Below, piece after piece: positions 1-11,900 of a stretch of 64,000 nucleotides of DNA. This DNA is from Symbiodinium natans (Eukaryota; Sar; Dinophyceae; Suessiales; Symbiodiniaceae), in contig CAJNDS010002101.1 of NCBI GenBank assembly GCA_905221605.1, positions 524,595 to 588,594 on the forward strand, in the 5' to 3' direction. Below the pieces are notes generated by a model. That model was not told the DNA's origin. It did not search any database and was given only the letters and a program-made list of their open reading frames with translations. Position numbers and translations under genes: made by a program. Position 1 is the first letter of the stretch; the number at the start of each line of letters is the position of its first letter.

Positions 1-56
1 AACAGGTATTCAACCAAACTCCCCCCCAAGCCCATGACACTAATTCAACCGTAAAC

Positions 57-157
57 TTGGGATGTTCCCCCCTTATACTAACAGTCCTTCATGGGGGCTG
101 AAGTACACCTACTATACTTCCTATTGAGGACTGTTAGTATAAGGGGAAACATGCCAA
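57..157. mobile_element. Foldback (MITE-like) element, family A, copy 1
   Basis: The element starts TTGGGATGTTCCCCCC and ends in the inverse form, GGGGAAACATGCCAA. Inside these ends, TTATACTAACAGTCCTT is mirrored by GAGGACTGTTAGTATAA. Four more copies lie at 13518, 18334, 24064 and 24846. It has no coding capacity, so it looks like a non-autonomous terminal-inverted-repeat element. Confidence 0.7.
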
Positions 158-824
158 AAATCAACCGTAAACCCTAAACCCATCAACCGTGCAGCGCTGT
201 TCTTGTTTGAGTCTCTGGTTTATGGAGGGGTTTGCTATACACATCTTAACCGTCCCGTCCGAAAAGAACGGCTTTCGGCTCTTGCGATGTAGAACTTGAG
301 CCCTAAACCCTAAACTCTAGATAAACTATAAACCCTATATAAACCCGACACACCCAACAAACCCCCCAAAAACCCCAAACCCCGTCGGTAACCCCAAAAA
401 CCCTAAACCCTAAATCCTAAACCCTAAACCCTAAACCCTAAATCCTAATTTGCGAGTCCTGGTCCGCATCGATGCTCCTCGTCCGATGTGCCTCTCAGGG
501 TGTAGGGTTTAGACCTTCGGGTTTCGGGGCTTCCCTAAACCCTAAACCCTAAACCCTACACCCGAAACCCCAGGGACCCCTACAATGCCCCTAAAGCCGT
601 GAACGACGCCGTCTCTACAGGGCGGGGTTGGTTGGAAATCCTGGTCGCGGAGCTGTGGGCATCTTACTGCCTCCCCGTGGGCGGGGAAGGAAGGACTTCG
701 GGCACCAGTTCGTGTGACTGGAAGTGGAACTAAAACCTAAGTACAACCGGCCAGGAAGTTTAAGCAAACTCTTAAAACCCCAACCCTGAACCCTGAACCC
801 TGATAATCTCCCAGGGTAGTTATA
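158..824. repeat. Degenerate telomeric DNA with CCCTAAA tracts
   Basis: CCCTAAA units recur at about 300-450 and 535-560, with divergent CCCTGAA and CCCGAAA variants, separated by short unique islands. No convincing gene is seen in the stretch, and the short open frames here look accidental. Confidence 0.7.
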
Positions 825-940
825 TGGGCCCTCCTTTAAGGCGTTCTGATGGGGTCTTGGGTATGCAGGGTATATATTCATAAGGGGTCCCCTAGAAAGG
901 GCCCATACTAAGGGACCGGGTAACTTCCCTTAGGTAATCC
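825..940. mobile_element. Foldback (MITE-like) element, family B, copy 1
   Basis: ATGGGCCCTCCTTT near the left end is mirrored by AAAGGGCCCATACTAAGGGA near the right end. Related ends occur around 14085-14530, 15460-15615 and 23108-23230. The region from the element to the PCP gene (941-1302) is degenerate telomeric sequence with no gene visible. Confidence 0.5.
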
Positions 941-1302
941 GCCCAGACAAAATCCTACACCATGAGGCCCCTACAGGCCGAGAAGCGATCGTCACCTCAG
1001 CCGACTATGGCCGGGTTTAGGGTCTAGGGTTTAGGCCCTAAACCCGAGTTTGCGTTACGGGTGCAGGGTTTAGCGCTTTGACGGCTTAGGGATTAAGATT
1101 TATAGCGTTTATCCCAGACCGACGCGCCTGCCAATCTCAAGCCCATGAAACACGGCTTCATGGCACAACATCGTCGTCACTCACTAACAACTCCACCTTC
1201 TGCTGCACTGTACAGTTCAAAAAATTCAGTTGGCAATGCTTAAATAGAGTTGTGGTCCTTAAAGGGTCTGACAACTCGACGCCATGGCGCCAAAAACGCT
1301 CA

Positions 1303-2676
1303 TCAGCGCTGCGACGCCGCCACCACATCTTTGAAGGTGTAGAAGCCCTTTGCAGCGGAAGCTGCATCAAGAGGATTCACCTTGGAGAACATGTTGTTGG
1401 GAACGGATCCATCGACGACTGCAGCCATGGAGTTGTACACATCCATCACGGTGGCCTTTGGCACTGATGCGACAATGCGCCCGATGGCTGCGTTCACTGC
1501 CTCGTAATCCGCAGCAGACGTCACTCCCTTGGCGTCGACACTGCCAATGGCCTTGTGGTGCGCCTCAGCGGCAGCCTTCAGAAGGTTTCCGTCCATCTGG
1601 CTGCCCATCACGATCATCTTGTCAATGGCGGTCATCACCTTCGGGGCTGTGGTGCCTGGCAGCGGCTTCAGGTAAACATCGGACAGCCAGTCCACCTGAG
1701 GGCACGCGCACAAACAACTCAGCATGCTCGGTCAAAAGAAACCCATTGCAAACCCTTAGGAACTGGCTCTGGCATGAGGACGAAAATCATGTCTCTCATT
1801 TGTCTTCAGCAAAGATTGTTCTTCTTTGCTATCCTGCACCTCCTTCAAGAAAGGGTAAGATGCATCCGAAAGGGCCTTCGCCGCCGCGCCAATCTTGTCC
1901 CCAGTGGGCACAGTGGCCGGAGCACCAACCGCAGACACTTGGTTCCTTGGAATGCTTCAGGAGTTCATTTGAAAAGATGCTAAGAATACAAGCACCGCAG
2001 ATGCAGAACGACGTGGGATTGCTAAGATAGTCAAAAATAGGTCTGAATCAACTCCAATGCTCTTTTCCACCACATCCTTGAACTCCAAGAAGCCCTTGTA
2101 TGCCTTCTCGGCATCTGCACCATTGACCAAAGACTTCATGTATGCGGGCACACCAGGGTCGGTGATGTCCTTCACGGCATTGTAGACGTCCATGACCTTT
2201 GCCTTGGGCACGGACGCCACAACGCGGCCCAGAGCCGCGTTCACCGCATCCCAATCCGCCCGAGAAGTCACGCCGTTGGGACCTGAGATGCTTCCGATGG
2301 CCTTGTGATGGGCCTCCGCTGCTGCCTTCAAGAGCTTGGGGTCTGCTGCCGCTCCCATGTCGATCATCTTGTCAATCGCCTTGAGAGCTTGGAGAGGTTG
2401 GAACTTGCCAGGAGCTTGCAAGAAGATGCCGTTGTTCCAGTCCACTTCCTTCGCGAAGTCATAGGAAGCATCACCAAGCTTCTTCGCTGCGTCACCGATC
2501 TCGTCGGCGAAGGCAGCCGGGGCCATCATCATGCCCGCTGCGGACGCAGCTGCCACTGGGGCAGCCGTCCTGCGAAGTGGCCCCGGCACGAATCCGGAGC
2601 TGGAGAGGGAGCATGCCAGCAACGCAGCTGCAACAACGCAACCGGTGACCTTCCTCGTGGAGCGCGCCATTCGCAA
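1303..2676 (-). CDS. PCP: Peridinin-chlorophyll a-binding protein precursor, two-domain form (3 exons)
   Basis: This is the soluble light-harvesting antenna of dinoflagellates, which binds peridinin and chlorophyll a in the thylakoid lumen. Exons on the minus strand are 2676-2055, 1937-1840 and 1695-1303. They sum to 371 codons including the stop, the size of the long, two-repeat PCP. The first ~57 residues form a three-part leader: a hydrophobic signal (VVAAALLACSL), an FVP motif starting the transit peptide, and a lumenal signal ending MMMAPAAFA before DEIGDAAKKLGDASYDFA. Each repeat contains the hallmark LLKAAAEAHHKAIGS, followed by V(N)AA(L/I)GR(V/I)VASVPKA and FKDVV. The second repeat ends KGFYTFKDVVAASQR and a stop. 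Intron 2 (1696-1839) is GT-AG at phase 0. Intron 1 (1938-2054) fits best as GA-AG, giving KSIVSAVGAPATVPTGDK, which matches the known inter-repeat linker; a GC donor at 2060 would also keep frame. Two ATGs lie at 2676 and 2670. Telomeric repeats flank the gene on both sides. Confidence 0.95.
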
Positions 2677-2767
2677 GAGAGGAAGAGGAGAAGCCCTTGG
2701 TCAAAAGAATGCTCGAAGCCAAAAACAGCTTTGTGTCTTCGAAGTGTCGAGATTAGAGCCAGCTGAT

Positions 2768-2832
2768 AACCCTAAACCCTACACCCTAAACCCTAAACCC
2801 TAAACCCTAAACCCTGAACCCTGAACCCTCGG
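2768..2832. repeat. CCCTAAA telomeric array upstream of PCP
   Basis: Tandem CCCTAAA units and a few CCCTGAA variants start about 90 bp upstream of the PCP start codon. The following stretch to 3083 is degenerate, with no gene seen. Confidence 0.85.
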
Positions 2833-3083
2833 GTCACGCTTAGCTATCAGGCCGTCAGAAGTCATCACCTCTCAAGGATGGCCCTTTAAAACCCTCTGAA
2901 TCATATTCCAGAAGATGATCCTCTTAAACCCAGTAAGGGGCGATGTAAGATGTCCCAAGGGCATACCTAACTCTCTAGACCCGAAACCCTAAACCCAGGG
3001 TTCTAGATTCCCTATTTCGGTACATGACCCTCAACCCTGCTGAACCAAGTACCCCAGTATTCCGTATTTCGGCACATGTGCCC

Positions 3084-3175
3084 TTAGGAGCCGACACGGG
3101 AAAGCAGCCTCGTGGGCGAGAGGTTTGGCGGAGTCTGCCACCGGGGGACGATGTTTTCCAACCCGCGAAACCGCG
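3084..3175 (-). CDS. Candidate last exon of the large membrane-protein gene
   Basis: The open segment reads [18 protein letters not shown] and on to LLSRVGS before a TAA stop. The 5' boundary is not fixed. It is placed last because it is the lowest open island before the PCP gene. Confidence 0.4.
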
Positions 3176-3500
3176 CATGTGTGTTTCTCAACAGCTATTG
3201 CAAAAGTTGTTTAGGGTTTAGGGTTTAGGGTTTAGGGTTTAGGGTTTAGGGTTTAGGGTTTAGGGTTTAGGGTTTAGGGTTTAGGGTTTAGGGTTAGGGT
3301 TTAGGGTTTAGGGTTTAGGGTTTAGGGTTTAGGGTTTAGGGTTGGGGGATTAAGGTTCAGGATTTAGGGGTTTATAGGGCTTCAGCCACGCCCCAAGGCG
3401 CCTCGAACGATGCTGCCTCCGGCGCGAAGGAGATGTAGTAAGGCATGGCGTCCGGAGCCTCAAACTTGTGCCTTCGCGCAACGTTTCGTTCGATTAGGGT

Positions 3501-3560
<60 letters not shown>

Positions 3561-3728
3561 GGTTTAGGGTTTAGGGTTTAGGGCTTAGGGCCTGAAGGGA
3601 TTCGTATGGGGAGCACGCGAAGTGCTGGTGGTCTTAAAATGCCGCTTCTACTTTGCAAGCGAAAAGGGTGAGCTGTTGAGCTTCGATTTCTCCCATTTTC
3701 GTTTAGGGTTTCGTTTTTTTTTTTTTTT

Positions 3729-3780
<52 letters not shown>

Positions 3781-5933
3781 GGCCTTTCTAACATGCTAGA
3801 GGTAGCTACTCGGAACTTCCAAAACCACTAATTAAGGAACGCACCCGTAACTTATACTAAGGATCAATATTATGAATTAGGGCCCTACACCCTTTGGCCC
3901 CGAAACCCTAAACCCTAAAGCCTAAACCCTAGACCCTGAACCAGAAGATCTGAGTAGCTGCTTGTGTCTTTGTATTGCCAAACAGAGGGAGGCTGGCAAC
4001 CTTCCTTGTTCGGCAGGGTTCGGTCACTGCACTCTACTAAACCCTTAACCCGAAACCCCGAAACCCTAGAACCTTATAAGCCCAAAAGACCCTCTAAACC
4101 CTAAAGCCCTAAAACCCCAAAAGCCCTAAAGCCCTAAAAACCCAAAAAACCGTAAAACCCAAAAGACCATATAAACCCTAAGTACTCTAGACCCTAGACT
4201 CTAAAACCCCAAAACCCTACAAACCCCCGCCGCTTTAAGGGTCCAAGTACCGTATTATTATATGAAGTAGGTTTATACTTCTTGTATCCCCAAAAGGACA
4301 CCCAATACATACACTCACCAATATAAAAAAGGAACCTTATATACACTCACCAATAACAGCAATACATCCCTATATAGGAAGCACTTTAAGGCTCAAGCAT
4401 TCCCTATTTAGGTACATGAACACTAAACCCTAGCCCGAAACCCTAAACCCTAAACCCTAAACCCTAAACCCTAAACCCTAAACCCTAAACCCTAAACCCT
4501 AAACCCTAAACCCTAAACCTCAGCCCTAAACCCTAAACACCCCAAAACCCTATCAACCCTACATTGCAGGGGAAGCCCGGCCTGTTCACGGCTCTCTCCA
4601 CCACCGACATCTCGGCGAGATCCGGGTAGCGGACAGTGCTCAGGCCTCCGCTTTAGGGTTTAGGGTTTAGGGTTTAGGGTTTAGGGTTTAGGGTTTAGGG
4701 TTTAGGGTTTAGGGGATTTAAGGCGTATCGGGTTTAGGGTTTGGGGTTTAGGGCTCGTGTTTAAGGCTGAGGGCTCAGGGTTTGGGAATTAGGAGTTTAG
4801 GGTTTAGGGTTTGGGGTTTAGCAGTTCAAGGTTCGGAGTCTGGGGTTTGTGGTTTAGGGCTTGGGGTGAGGAGTTTACGGTTAGGAGTTTAGGGTGTGGG
4901 GTTTACGGATTTTGGGTGCAGGGTTCAGGGTCCGATTTAGGGTTTAGGGTTTAGGGTTCCCAAATATCCTAAAGCCTAAAGCCTAAACCCTAAACCCCAA
5001 ACTCACGACGGGTTTAGGGTTTATTGTTTAGGGGCGGGCTTCGGGTTCAGGGTTGAGGGTCTTCCGTCTTGCAAGGGCCCTACGATGTTGCGCGAGCGCT
5101 CCGGAGCATCCTAAACCTAACCCCATCTCGCAAGTCAGAGATTCTCATGACATCCACCCGACCCAGATCTGCCAAAACCCCTTAACTAAGGAATATGCAC
5201 TGGTTCATAAACTAAGGATCAATATTATTAAGTAGGGCGTACTCCTTAATTTCGCGGGGTTTTGGAAGATATGGGGATGTTGCAAGACTTCAGCACGCTG
5301 CAGCTCCAAACACAAAAGCACATTGGTTGCCCCCCAAATCTTCCAAAACCCTTGAATTAAGGAATATAGACAAGTTTATATTAAGGGTCATGATTTTGGA
5401 CTTGGGTATATTCCTTGATGAAGTGGCTGTGGCAGATCCGTGCCTAAAACTCTGGCTTAGGGGCTTCGTGCTTAGAGGGCTGATCGAATTCTTGTGCCCT
5501 TGTTGGTCTCCGTTGTAGAAAAAGATATCCACAAAGGTCACCGAAAAAGGGGCCCATCTCTCAGATGAGCATTCAGACACAAGAACCAACCGAGCTTAAC
5601 AGGCTTAACCTTTGCTGCCAGTCTGGAACCCAAACAAGCATGCACAACATCAAATCCAACCCCAAACCCCCCAACCCAAACCCTAAACCCCACGTAAACT
5701 CGAAGCAGCACCGAACAAAAGGTCTTGGTCCTCATATGAGCTCATATGGTCATAGTCTCCTTCATGACTATGGGAGTTTCCCCAAACTAGGCGGATTTAG
5801 CAAGCTGTCTTTATCAGGGTGCCTTCTGGGCCATTAACAGGACTTTTTTGGAAACTACCCCCACACACACATACATATATATATATATATGTATATATAT
5901 ATATGTATATATATATATATGTATATATATATG

Positions 5934-5974
<41 letters not shown>

Positions 5975-8900
5975 GCAAAGGCCCCAGTGTTTCCGGGGCT
6001 GAAACTTTGACCAAAACCGAGCTCCATCCGCCCGAGCCCCACATCGCCACCCCTGAGGGAGACCCATCCTGAGGAGCCCAAAACCTACTTGTTTTGTAGG
6101 GTCGGTTGAGGGTTTAGGGTTTAGGGTTTAGGGTTTAGGGTTTAGGGTTTAGGTTTTCGGGTTTAGGGTTTAGGGTTTAGGGTTTTAGGGAGGGCCCAGT
6201 CCTTGCCAAAGGTTCTTGGGAGCCCGACAAGTTTTGGCATTCCGCAGCATCCCTAAAACCGAAACCCTAAACCCTAAACCCTAAACACTAAGAATTCGGA
6301 AAGACCTGGCCTGAAACCACCTGCGTGTCGACGTTCTGCGCGAGGACGAAGGTTTGGTTGCCGCCACACCTGAGGGTTGATTGAGGGTTTAGGGTTTAGG
6401 GTTTAGGGTATAGGGTTGCTATGCTAGTATTTTACACTGAGGCCCTAAGGACTCTTATTTTTAGGGTTTTTGGGGGCCAAAAGCCTTCGTAAATGAGTTT
6501 TTGGGATATTTTGAGCCTTAGGGTTACTATACTACAACACTATCATGTCATTGCTATTCGTGTACGAATATGTTGAACTGAAATGCTCTTGGAACCCTCA
6601 TACAAAGGGACCTTCGAGACCTTAATGGCCTTAACATTGGGGTCGTATACACTCTACTACTATACTCCCTAGGGTTTAGGGTTTAGGGTTTAGGGTTTAG
6701 GGTTTAGGGTTTACCCCCTCTGAAGGTTTTTGGACCATGAACCCTTTTCGGGTTCATGTGGTTCTCAAGGGAGTCCAACAAAAGCAAGCCGAAATGCTGT
6801 CGAGAACAGTCTAGTGAAAGGGGTCCGTGTACCTAAGTAGGGAATCTTGGGCCTTAACGTGCTTCCTATGTAGGGACCTTGGGGCCCAAGCATATAATCT
6901 TTTGTTACTTGGACCGCTGACCGCCTTCTTTTCAAAAGCGGGGGGGGGGGGGGGGCAAAGGGGGATACATCCTCAAAGCCTTTGAGCTACTCCTATACGT
7001 CCACGTAGGGTCCTAGAATGCATTGTCCTAAACCCTAAACCCTAAACCCTCAACCGTTGAAAGTAATTATCGACCTGCAGATTCAATAACTATGGAGCCA
7101 AGAGCAGCCTAGGAATCAAAAGGGTACCCTTAAAGGGGCTTGTAAGGGAACCTAAAAAAGAGGAACAAGGGTCTAACTCTGGCTCCTAGTAGCCCTAAAC
7201 CCTAAACCCTACATGAGGGCCAACCCACGCCACAAACCCAGAAGCCTGACAGCCGTGTACAACTCAACTCCACAGCCAACAGCAAAGAACAAATTGCTGA
7301 AGAACCCCCCCCCCCAAAAAAAATAGACACAAATAGTCTTCCTTATAAGGGTAATATAGGGATCACTATTATTGTTTTTGTTTTTTTGGGGGGTTCTTAC
7401 GCGAATAGTAGCAAAACTCTAAAACCCTAAGCTTGAAACTCTGATCAGACGACCTAAACCCTGAACTGAACCCTAAACCCGAAACCCGGGTTTAGGGTTT
7501 AGGGTTTAGGGTTTAGGGTTTAGGGTTTAGGGTTTAGGGTTTAGGGACCCTAAGCCCCCTGAACCCGAAACCAGCTGGGGCGCAGCTCCCACTTGACGGC
7601 CTTCATAGTCTCACCCAGCGGCTGCAGCAGCACCTGGGTCCAACCCAGACTAGAACCTACAGGCCTTCTGCTGTAGGGTTTAAGGTTTAGGGTTTAGGGT
7701 TTAGGGTATAGGGTATAGGGTATAGGGTTTAGGGTTTAGGGTTTAGGGTTTAGGGTTTAGGGTTTAGGGTTTAGGGTTTAGGGTTTAGGGCTTAGGGCTT
7801 AGGGCTTAGGGTTTAGGGTTTAGGGTTTAGGGCTAGGCTCAGGAGCAACCTAGGAATGACAAGGGTGCCCTTTTAATCTTTAGGGGATTATAAGGGAACC
7901 CCAACCCTAAAACAAGGAAATAAGGGCCTACTCTGGGTCAACCCCCATATTACGTTTAGGGTTTAGGGTTTAGGGTTTAGGGTTTGTTTCTGAAAATAAA
8001 GGTGCCCTGTTTGGGGGTCCCCGAAACTTCGGGTCATAGACCCGATACTACGAAAATTCCAGTAAAGTACATGAACAGTGAACCCTTTTGGGGATCAATT
8101 TGGTCCCCAAGGCACTCACTAGTTACTCTCTGCACTGGTGATGGAGCAGTCAGGGAAGGAGGCATTTCTCGTCCAGCCAAGAGACAAGGTAAGGAAGCAG
8201 CAGCGTGGCGATCAGCAGCAGAAAAAGCACAACGGCTTCCCACTGGCTACGCCGTCGGCTGTACCTCACCTGCCAGGCATGCCGCAGGCCCTATAAAACC
8301 CTGAACCCTAAACCCCAAACCCTAAACCCCGAACCCTAAACCCCAACCCTAAACCCCAAACCCTAAGCCCTGCACTAAACCCCTAAACCCCAAACCCTAA
8401 GCCCCAAACCCTAAGCCCTAAACCCCAAACCCTAAACCCCAAACCCCAGACCCTACACCCTCGGAAGCCTTGATCGGCTCGAGGTTCCTCACTGCCAGCT
8501 CGACGGAGACCGGCGTGAAGCCGGCGAAGAGCCTCGGTGGCCGAAAGTGTCTATCGGGTTTAGGGTTTAGGGTTTAGGGTTTAGGGTTTAGGGCCAGGGT
8601 TTAGGGGTTTGCTTCCCAAGAAATTGTCTGGGAAGCAGAGCCAAACAGGCAAAGCGCCACTCGTCCACGTCCAGGATGGCGTTCAGGGCCACGGCATTGA
8701 GCATGAGCTCGGTAATGGACCTCGAGCGGAGGAACCCTGCACCCTAAGCCCAAAACCCTAAACCCTAAACCCTAAATCCTAAACTCAAATCCTAAACCCT
8801 AAACCCTAAACCCGAAACCCTAAACCCTCCCTACAACCTAAGCCAGGCACACTCAAGCGTGTGGCTTCAAACCTTTGGCCAGGTGGAATGGATACCCAGA

Positions 8901-11900
8901 CCGCTGGGAGGATCAAAAAAGTGGATCCCTTTTATTTAGGGCAATCATTTGGGGGACGGGAAGGAACCTTAGGGAAGCTTAGGGAGCCTTTGGGAGTAGC
9001 AGGGAGTATTAGGGAACCTTGGGTCAGACACCCCCGTCAACCCCGCTCTCTGTGGGTATAGGAGGGTACAACTGGCTTTGGACCCTCCCACAGGCCTGGG
9101 TAAGCATCATCTCCGGGGTGGGGGTTTAGGGTTTAGGCTTTAGGGTTTAGAGTTTAGGATAGGGCTCTTTGAGGTTTAGGACGAAGGTCTTGGGTCTTGG
9201 GGTATGCTGGATTCTTGCCCCGTGCTTTGGGCTCTCAAGGGCTTGGTGCACCAAGCCCGCGACGCCTAAAAGCCTAGACTCTGTTTGTTTTAGGGTTTTG
9301 GGGGGGGGCCCTAAACCCACAAAAACGAGGGGGGGCTGTGACCAAAGATTGTTGGGAGCCCTAAACCCTAAACCTTAAACCCTGAACCCTGAACCCTAAA
9401 CCCGAAACCCACAACAACGAGGTTTGGGGTCTCCTGAGGCCCCAGGGGCGTGGTCCGCGCCAGCCAGCCGATACCCGCCAGCAGGAGTATCCTGGGTTGC
9501 TGTTCAGAAAATGCAACTGAGTTTAGGGTTTAGGGTTTAGGGTTTGGGGTTTAGGGTTTAGGATTTAGGGTTTAGGATTTAGGGTTTGGGGTTTAGGGTT
9601 TGGGGGTTTCTAAGCAAGGGAAGCATAATGTTTTTTACCACCTAAACTGGGGTTTGTTTCATCGAGGGCATTGCACGCCTTCCAAGCAAAATGCAAAATA
9701 GGAAAACAAAAAAACGCCATGGAGTCACCAAAACCTACATGTGAATTCTAAGTAGTTCAATATGCCCATCCATCATCTACCCTAAACCCTAAATCCTAAA
9801 CCCTAAACTCTAAACCCTTCATATGCTAATCATCTTGCAACTTTTAAGTCCCAAAACAGCAGCCCGGCATCGCGGCGATGGCAATGCGGATTAGGAAGGA
9901 CAGCAGAACCAGGTGAAATCGCGCTGCCGACAAGCCTGGGCTTTCAGCGTACCTTCTGAAGGCTTCCCTTCATGTGGGAGCTTTGGGTGTAGGGCTCAGG
10001 GCTTAGGGCTTAGGGTTTAGTGCCCCTATCATCAAAACGCCTGTATAATTATGAAATTAGACTAGCTTTTTTTTTTTTTAAGGGAGGGGGGGGGGGGGGG
10101 TGGTTACTCGTATAAGGACCATAAGGGGATACTATTTGAAATTCTCCCGACCCCTATACGCAAGGGTACAACCTTAGGGGTCCACGGGCCCCTGGACTAT
10201 ATAAGCATCTGACAAGGGACCTATCGCGAAAAACTGCTCGAAATGAAACTTCTTCCCTCCAGCTGCTAGCAATAGCAAGTCCCTCTTTAAACCAACATAA
10301 CGTGTGTTACGGTTCCTGACCAGGATTGCAGACTCGGCTCCACAACGCCCCTCCTACACTTCAAAAAATGTTCTCAACCGCTGACGCCCTAAACATGTAG
10401 TGGTCAGACTGAGGTTTACAGTTTAGGTCTTCAGTGACATGTTCTGAGTTTGGGAAGTGGAAGAGGCATTAAGGCCCCGGGGTGTACTTTCTTTCAAGTG
10501 TAATGGGGGCTTACGGCTCCTTCACGGGTGTTGCGGTTCGGCTTTCGGGTAAAGTTTACCCTAAACACCATCAACCCTAAACCCTGAGGGGCTTGAAGGC
10601 GTGAGGAAAGTTTCGGCGGGGCGCTGTAGAGCGTGTTGTCCTGATACACCGTGCGCTCCGACCGGGGGAGCCGCAAAACCGCCTCAATCGAGAAGAAGAT
10701 GTTGCGGAACTCCTTGCAAAGGTTTACAAGGAGGACGACCCCCTAAACCCTAAACCCTAAACCCTAAACCCTAAGCCCTAAGCCCTAAACCCCAAACCCC
10801 AAACCCTAAACCCCAAACCCTAAACCCTAGCTAGCCCTAACCCTAAGCCCGAAACCCTAAACCCTAAACCCCAAACCCTAAACCCTAAACCCTAAACCCT
10901 AGACCGCAAGAATCACATCCCGGAGCCTGAGCCATCCTAAGGGCCATGCCGAAGAGCCTAGTCCAAGTCTCACCAAACCGAACAGCCCTCAATACTTGTA
11001 GGGTTTAGGGTTTAGGGTTTAGGGTTTAGGGCTTAGGGTTTAGGGTTTAGGGTTTAGGGTTTAGGGTGTAGGGTGTAGGGTTCTAAGTCTCAGAAACCAC
11101 GACAAAAAGCTCGCTGGGCCGATAAGAAAGCTATCCTTTTGGCCCTTGTTAAGGTTTAGGGTTTGTAGGGTTTAGGGCTTAGGGCTTAGGGCTTAGGGTT
11201 TAGGGTTTAGGGTTTAGGGTTTAGGGTTTAGGGCAGGCAGCGCAATGAAAGCGCAGTTGCATCAGCTGAACGCCGACATGCCCACCCCAAGTTCCAGACT
11301 GCCATGCCCGAACATCACCTACAGCGCGCCATAGCTGCTCAAGCACCCCAAAAGAATAAAAACAATCATCCCCATATTACCCTTATAAGGAAGAGTCTTC
11401 TTCACTTTTTTGGGGGTTCTTCTTAAGCACTGAGTAGCAAAAGCCAGCGCCAACCCAAGCGAAATCAAAGCGCGCGAGATGGGCACTTGCATCAATCACT
11501 GGGCACCCGAGACACTTGGGATACTTGCAAGACTTGGGACACGTGGGACACTTGGTCACTTGGGGACACTTTCTTGGGACACTCGGGACTTGTGTCGCGC
11601 GGGACGCTTGACATGGACTTGGAACTTGGGACACTTCGGTCTGCTCGTACGCCCTCTTCTCTTGGGACACTTCGGCCGCTTGACGAACACTTAGAACACG
11701 GGGGACACGTGAAACACAAGGGACCTGAGTTGTCCCAATCTGTCCAACAGGCTCCAAAAGCCTACATTCGTCTCGCGTGGCGCCTTGGGGCTCGGTGTTA
11801 GTTTGACAAGCCCAACATCCATGACTTACAGAAAATGTACCAAAACACTGGGGATATGATCAGAACAACAGACTTCAAGGGCGTAGTAGGTCGCTACGCA

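Noticed and set aside
1-3700. True chromosome end at the left edge
   Set aside because: Telomeric tracts are short, in both orientations and interrupted by genes, so they are interstitial; no long terminal array is present.
5797-6081. Tyr/Ile-rich frames on both strands
   Set aside because: Artefacts of the TA microsatellite at 5868-5970.
11487-11801. LGT/DTW-rich frames on the plus strand
   Set aside because: Degenerate GGGACACTTGG minisatellite read in frame.
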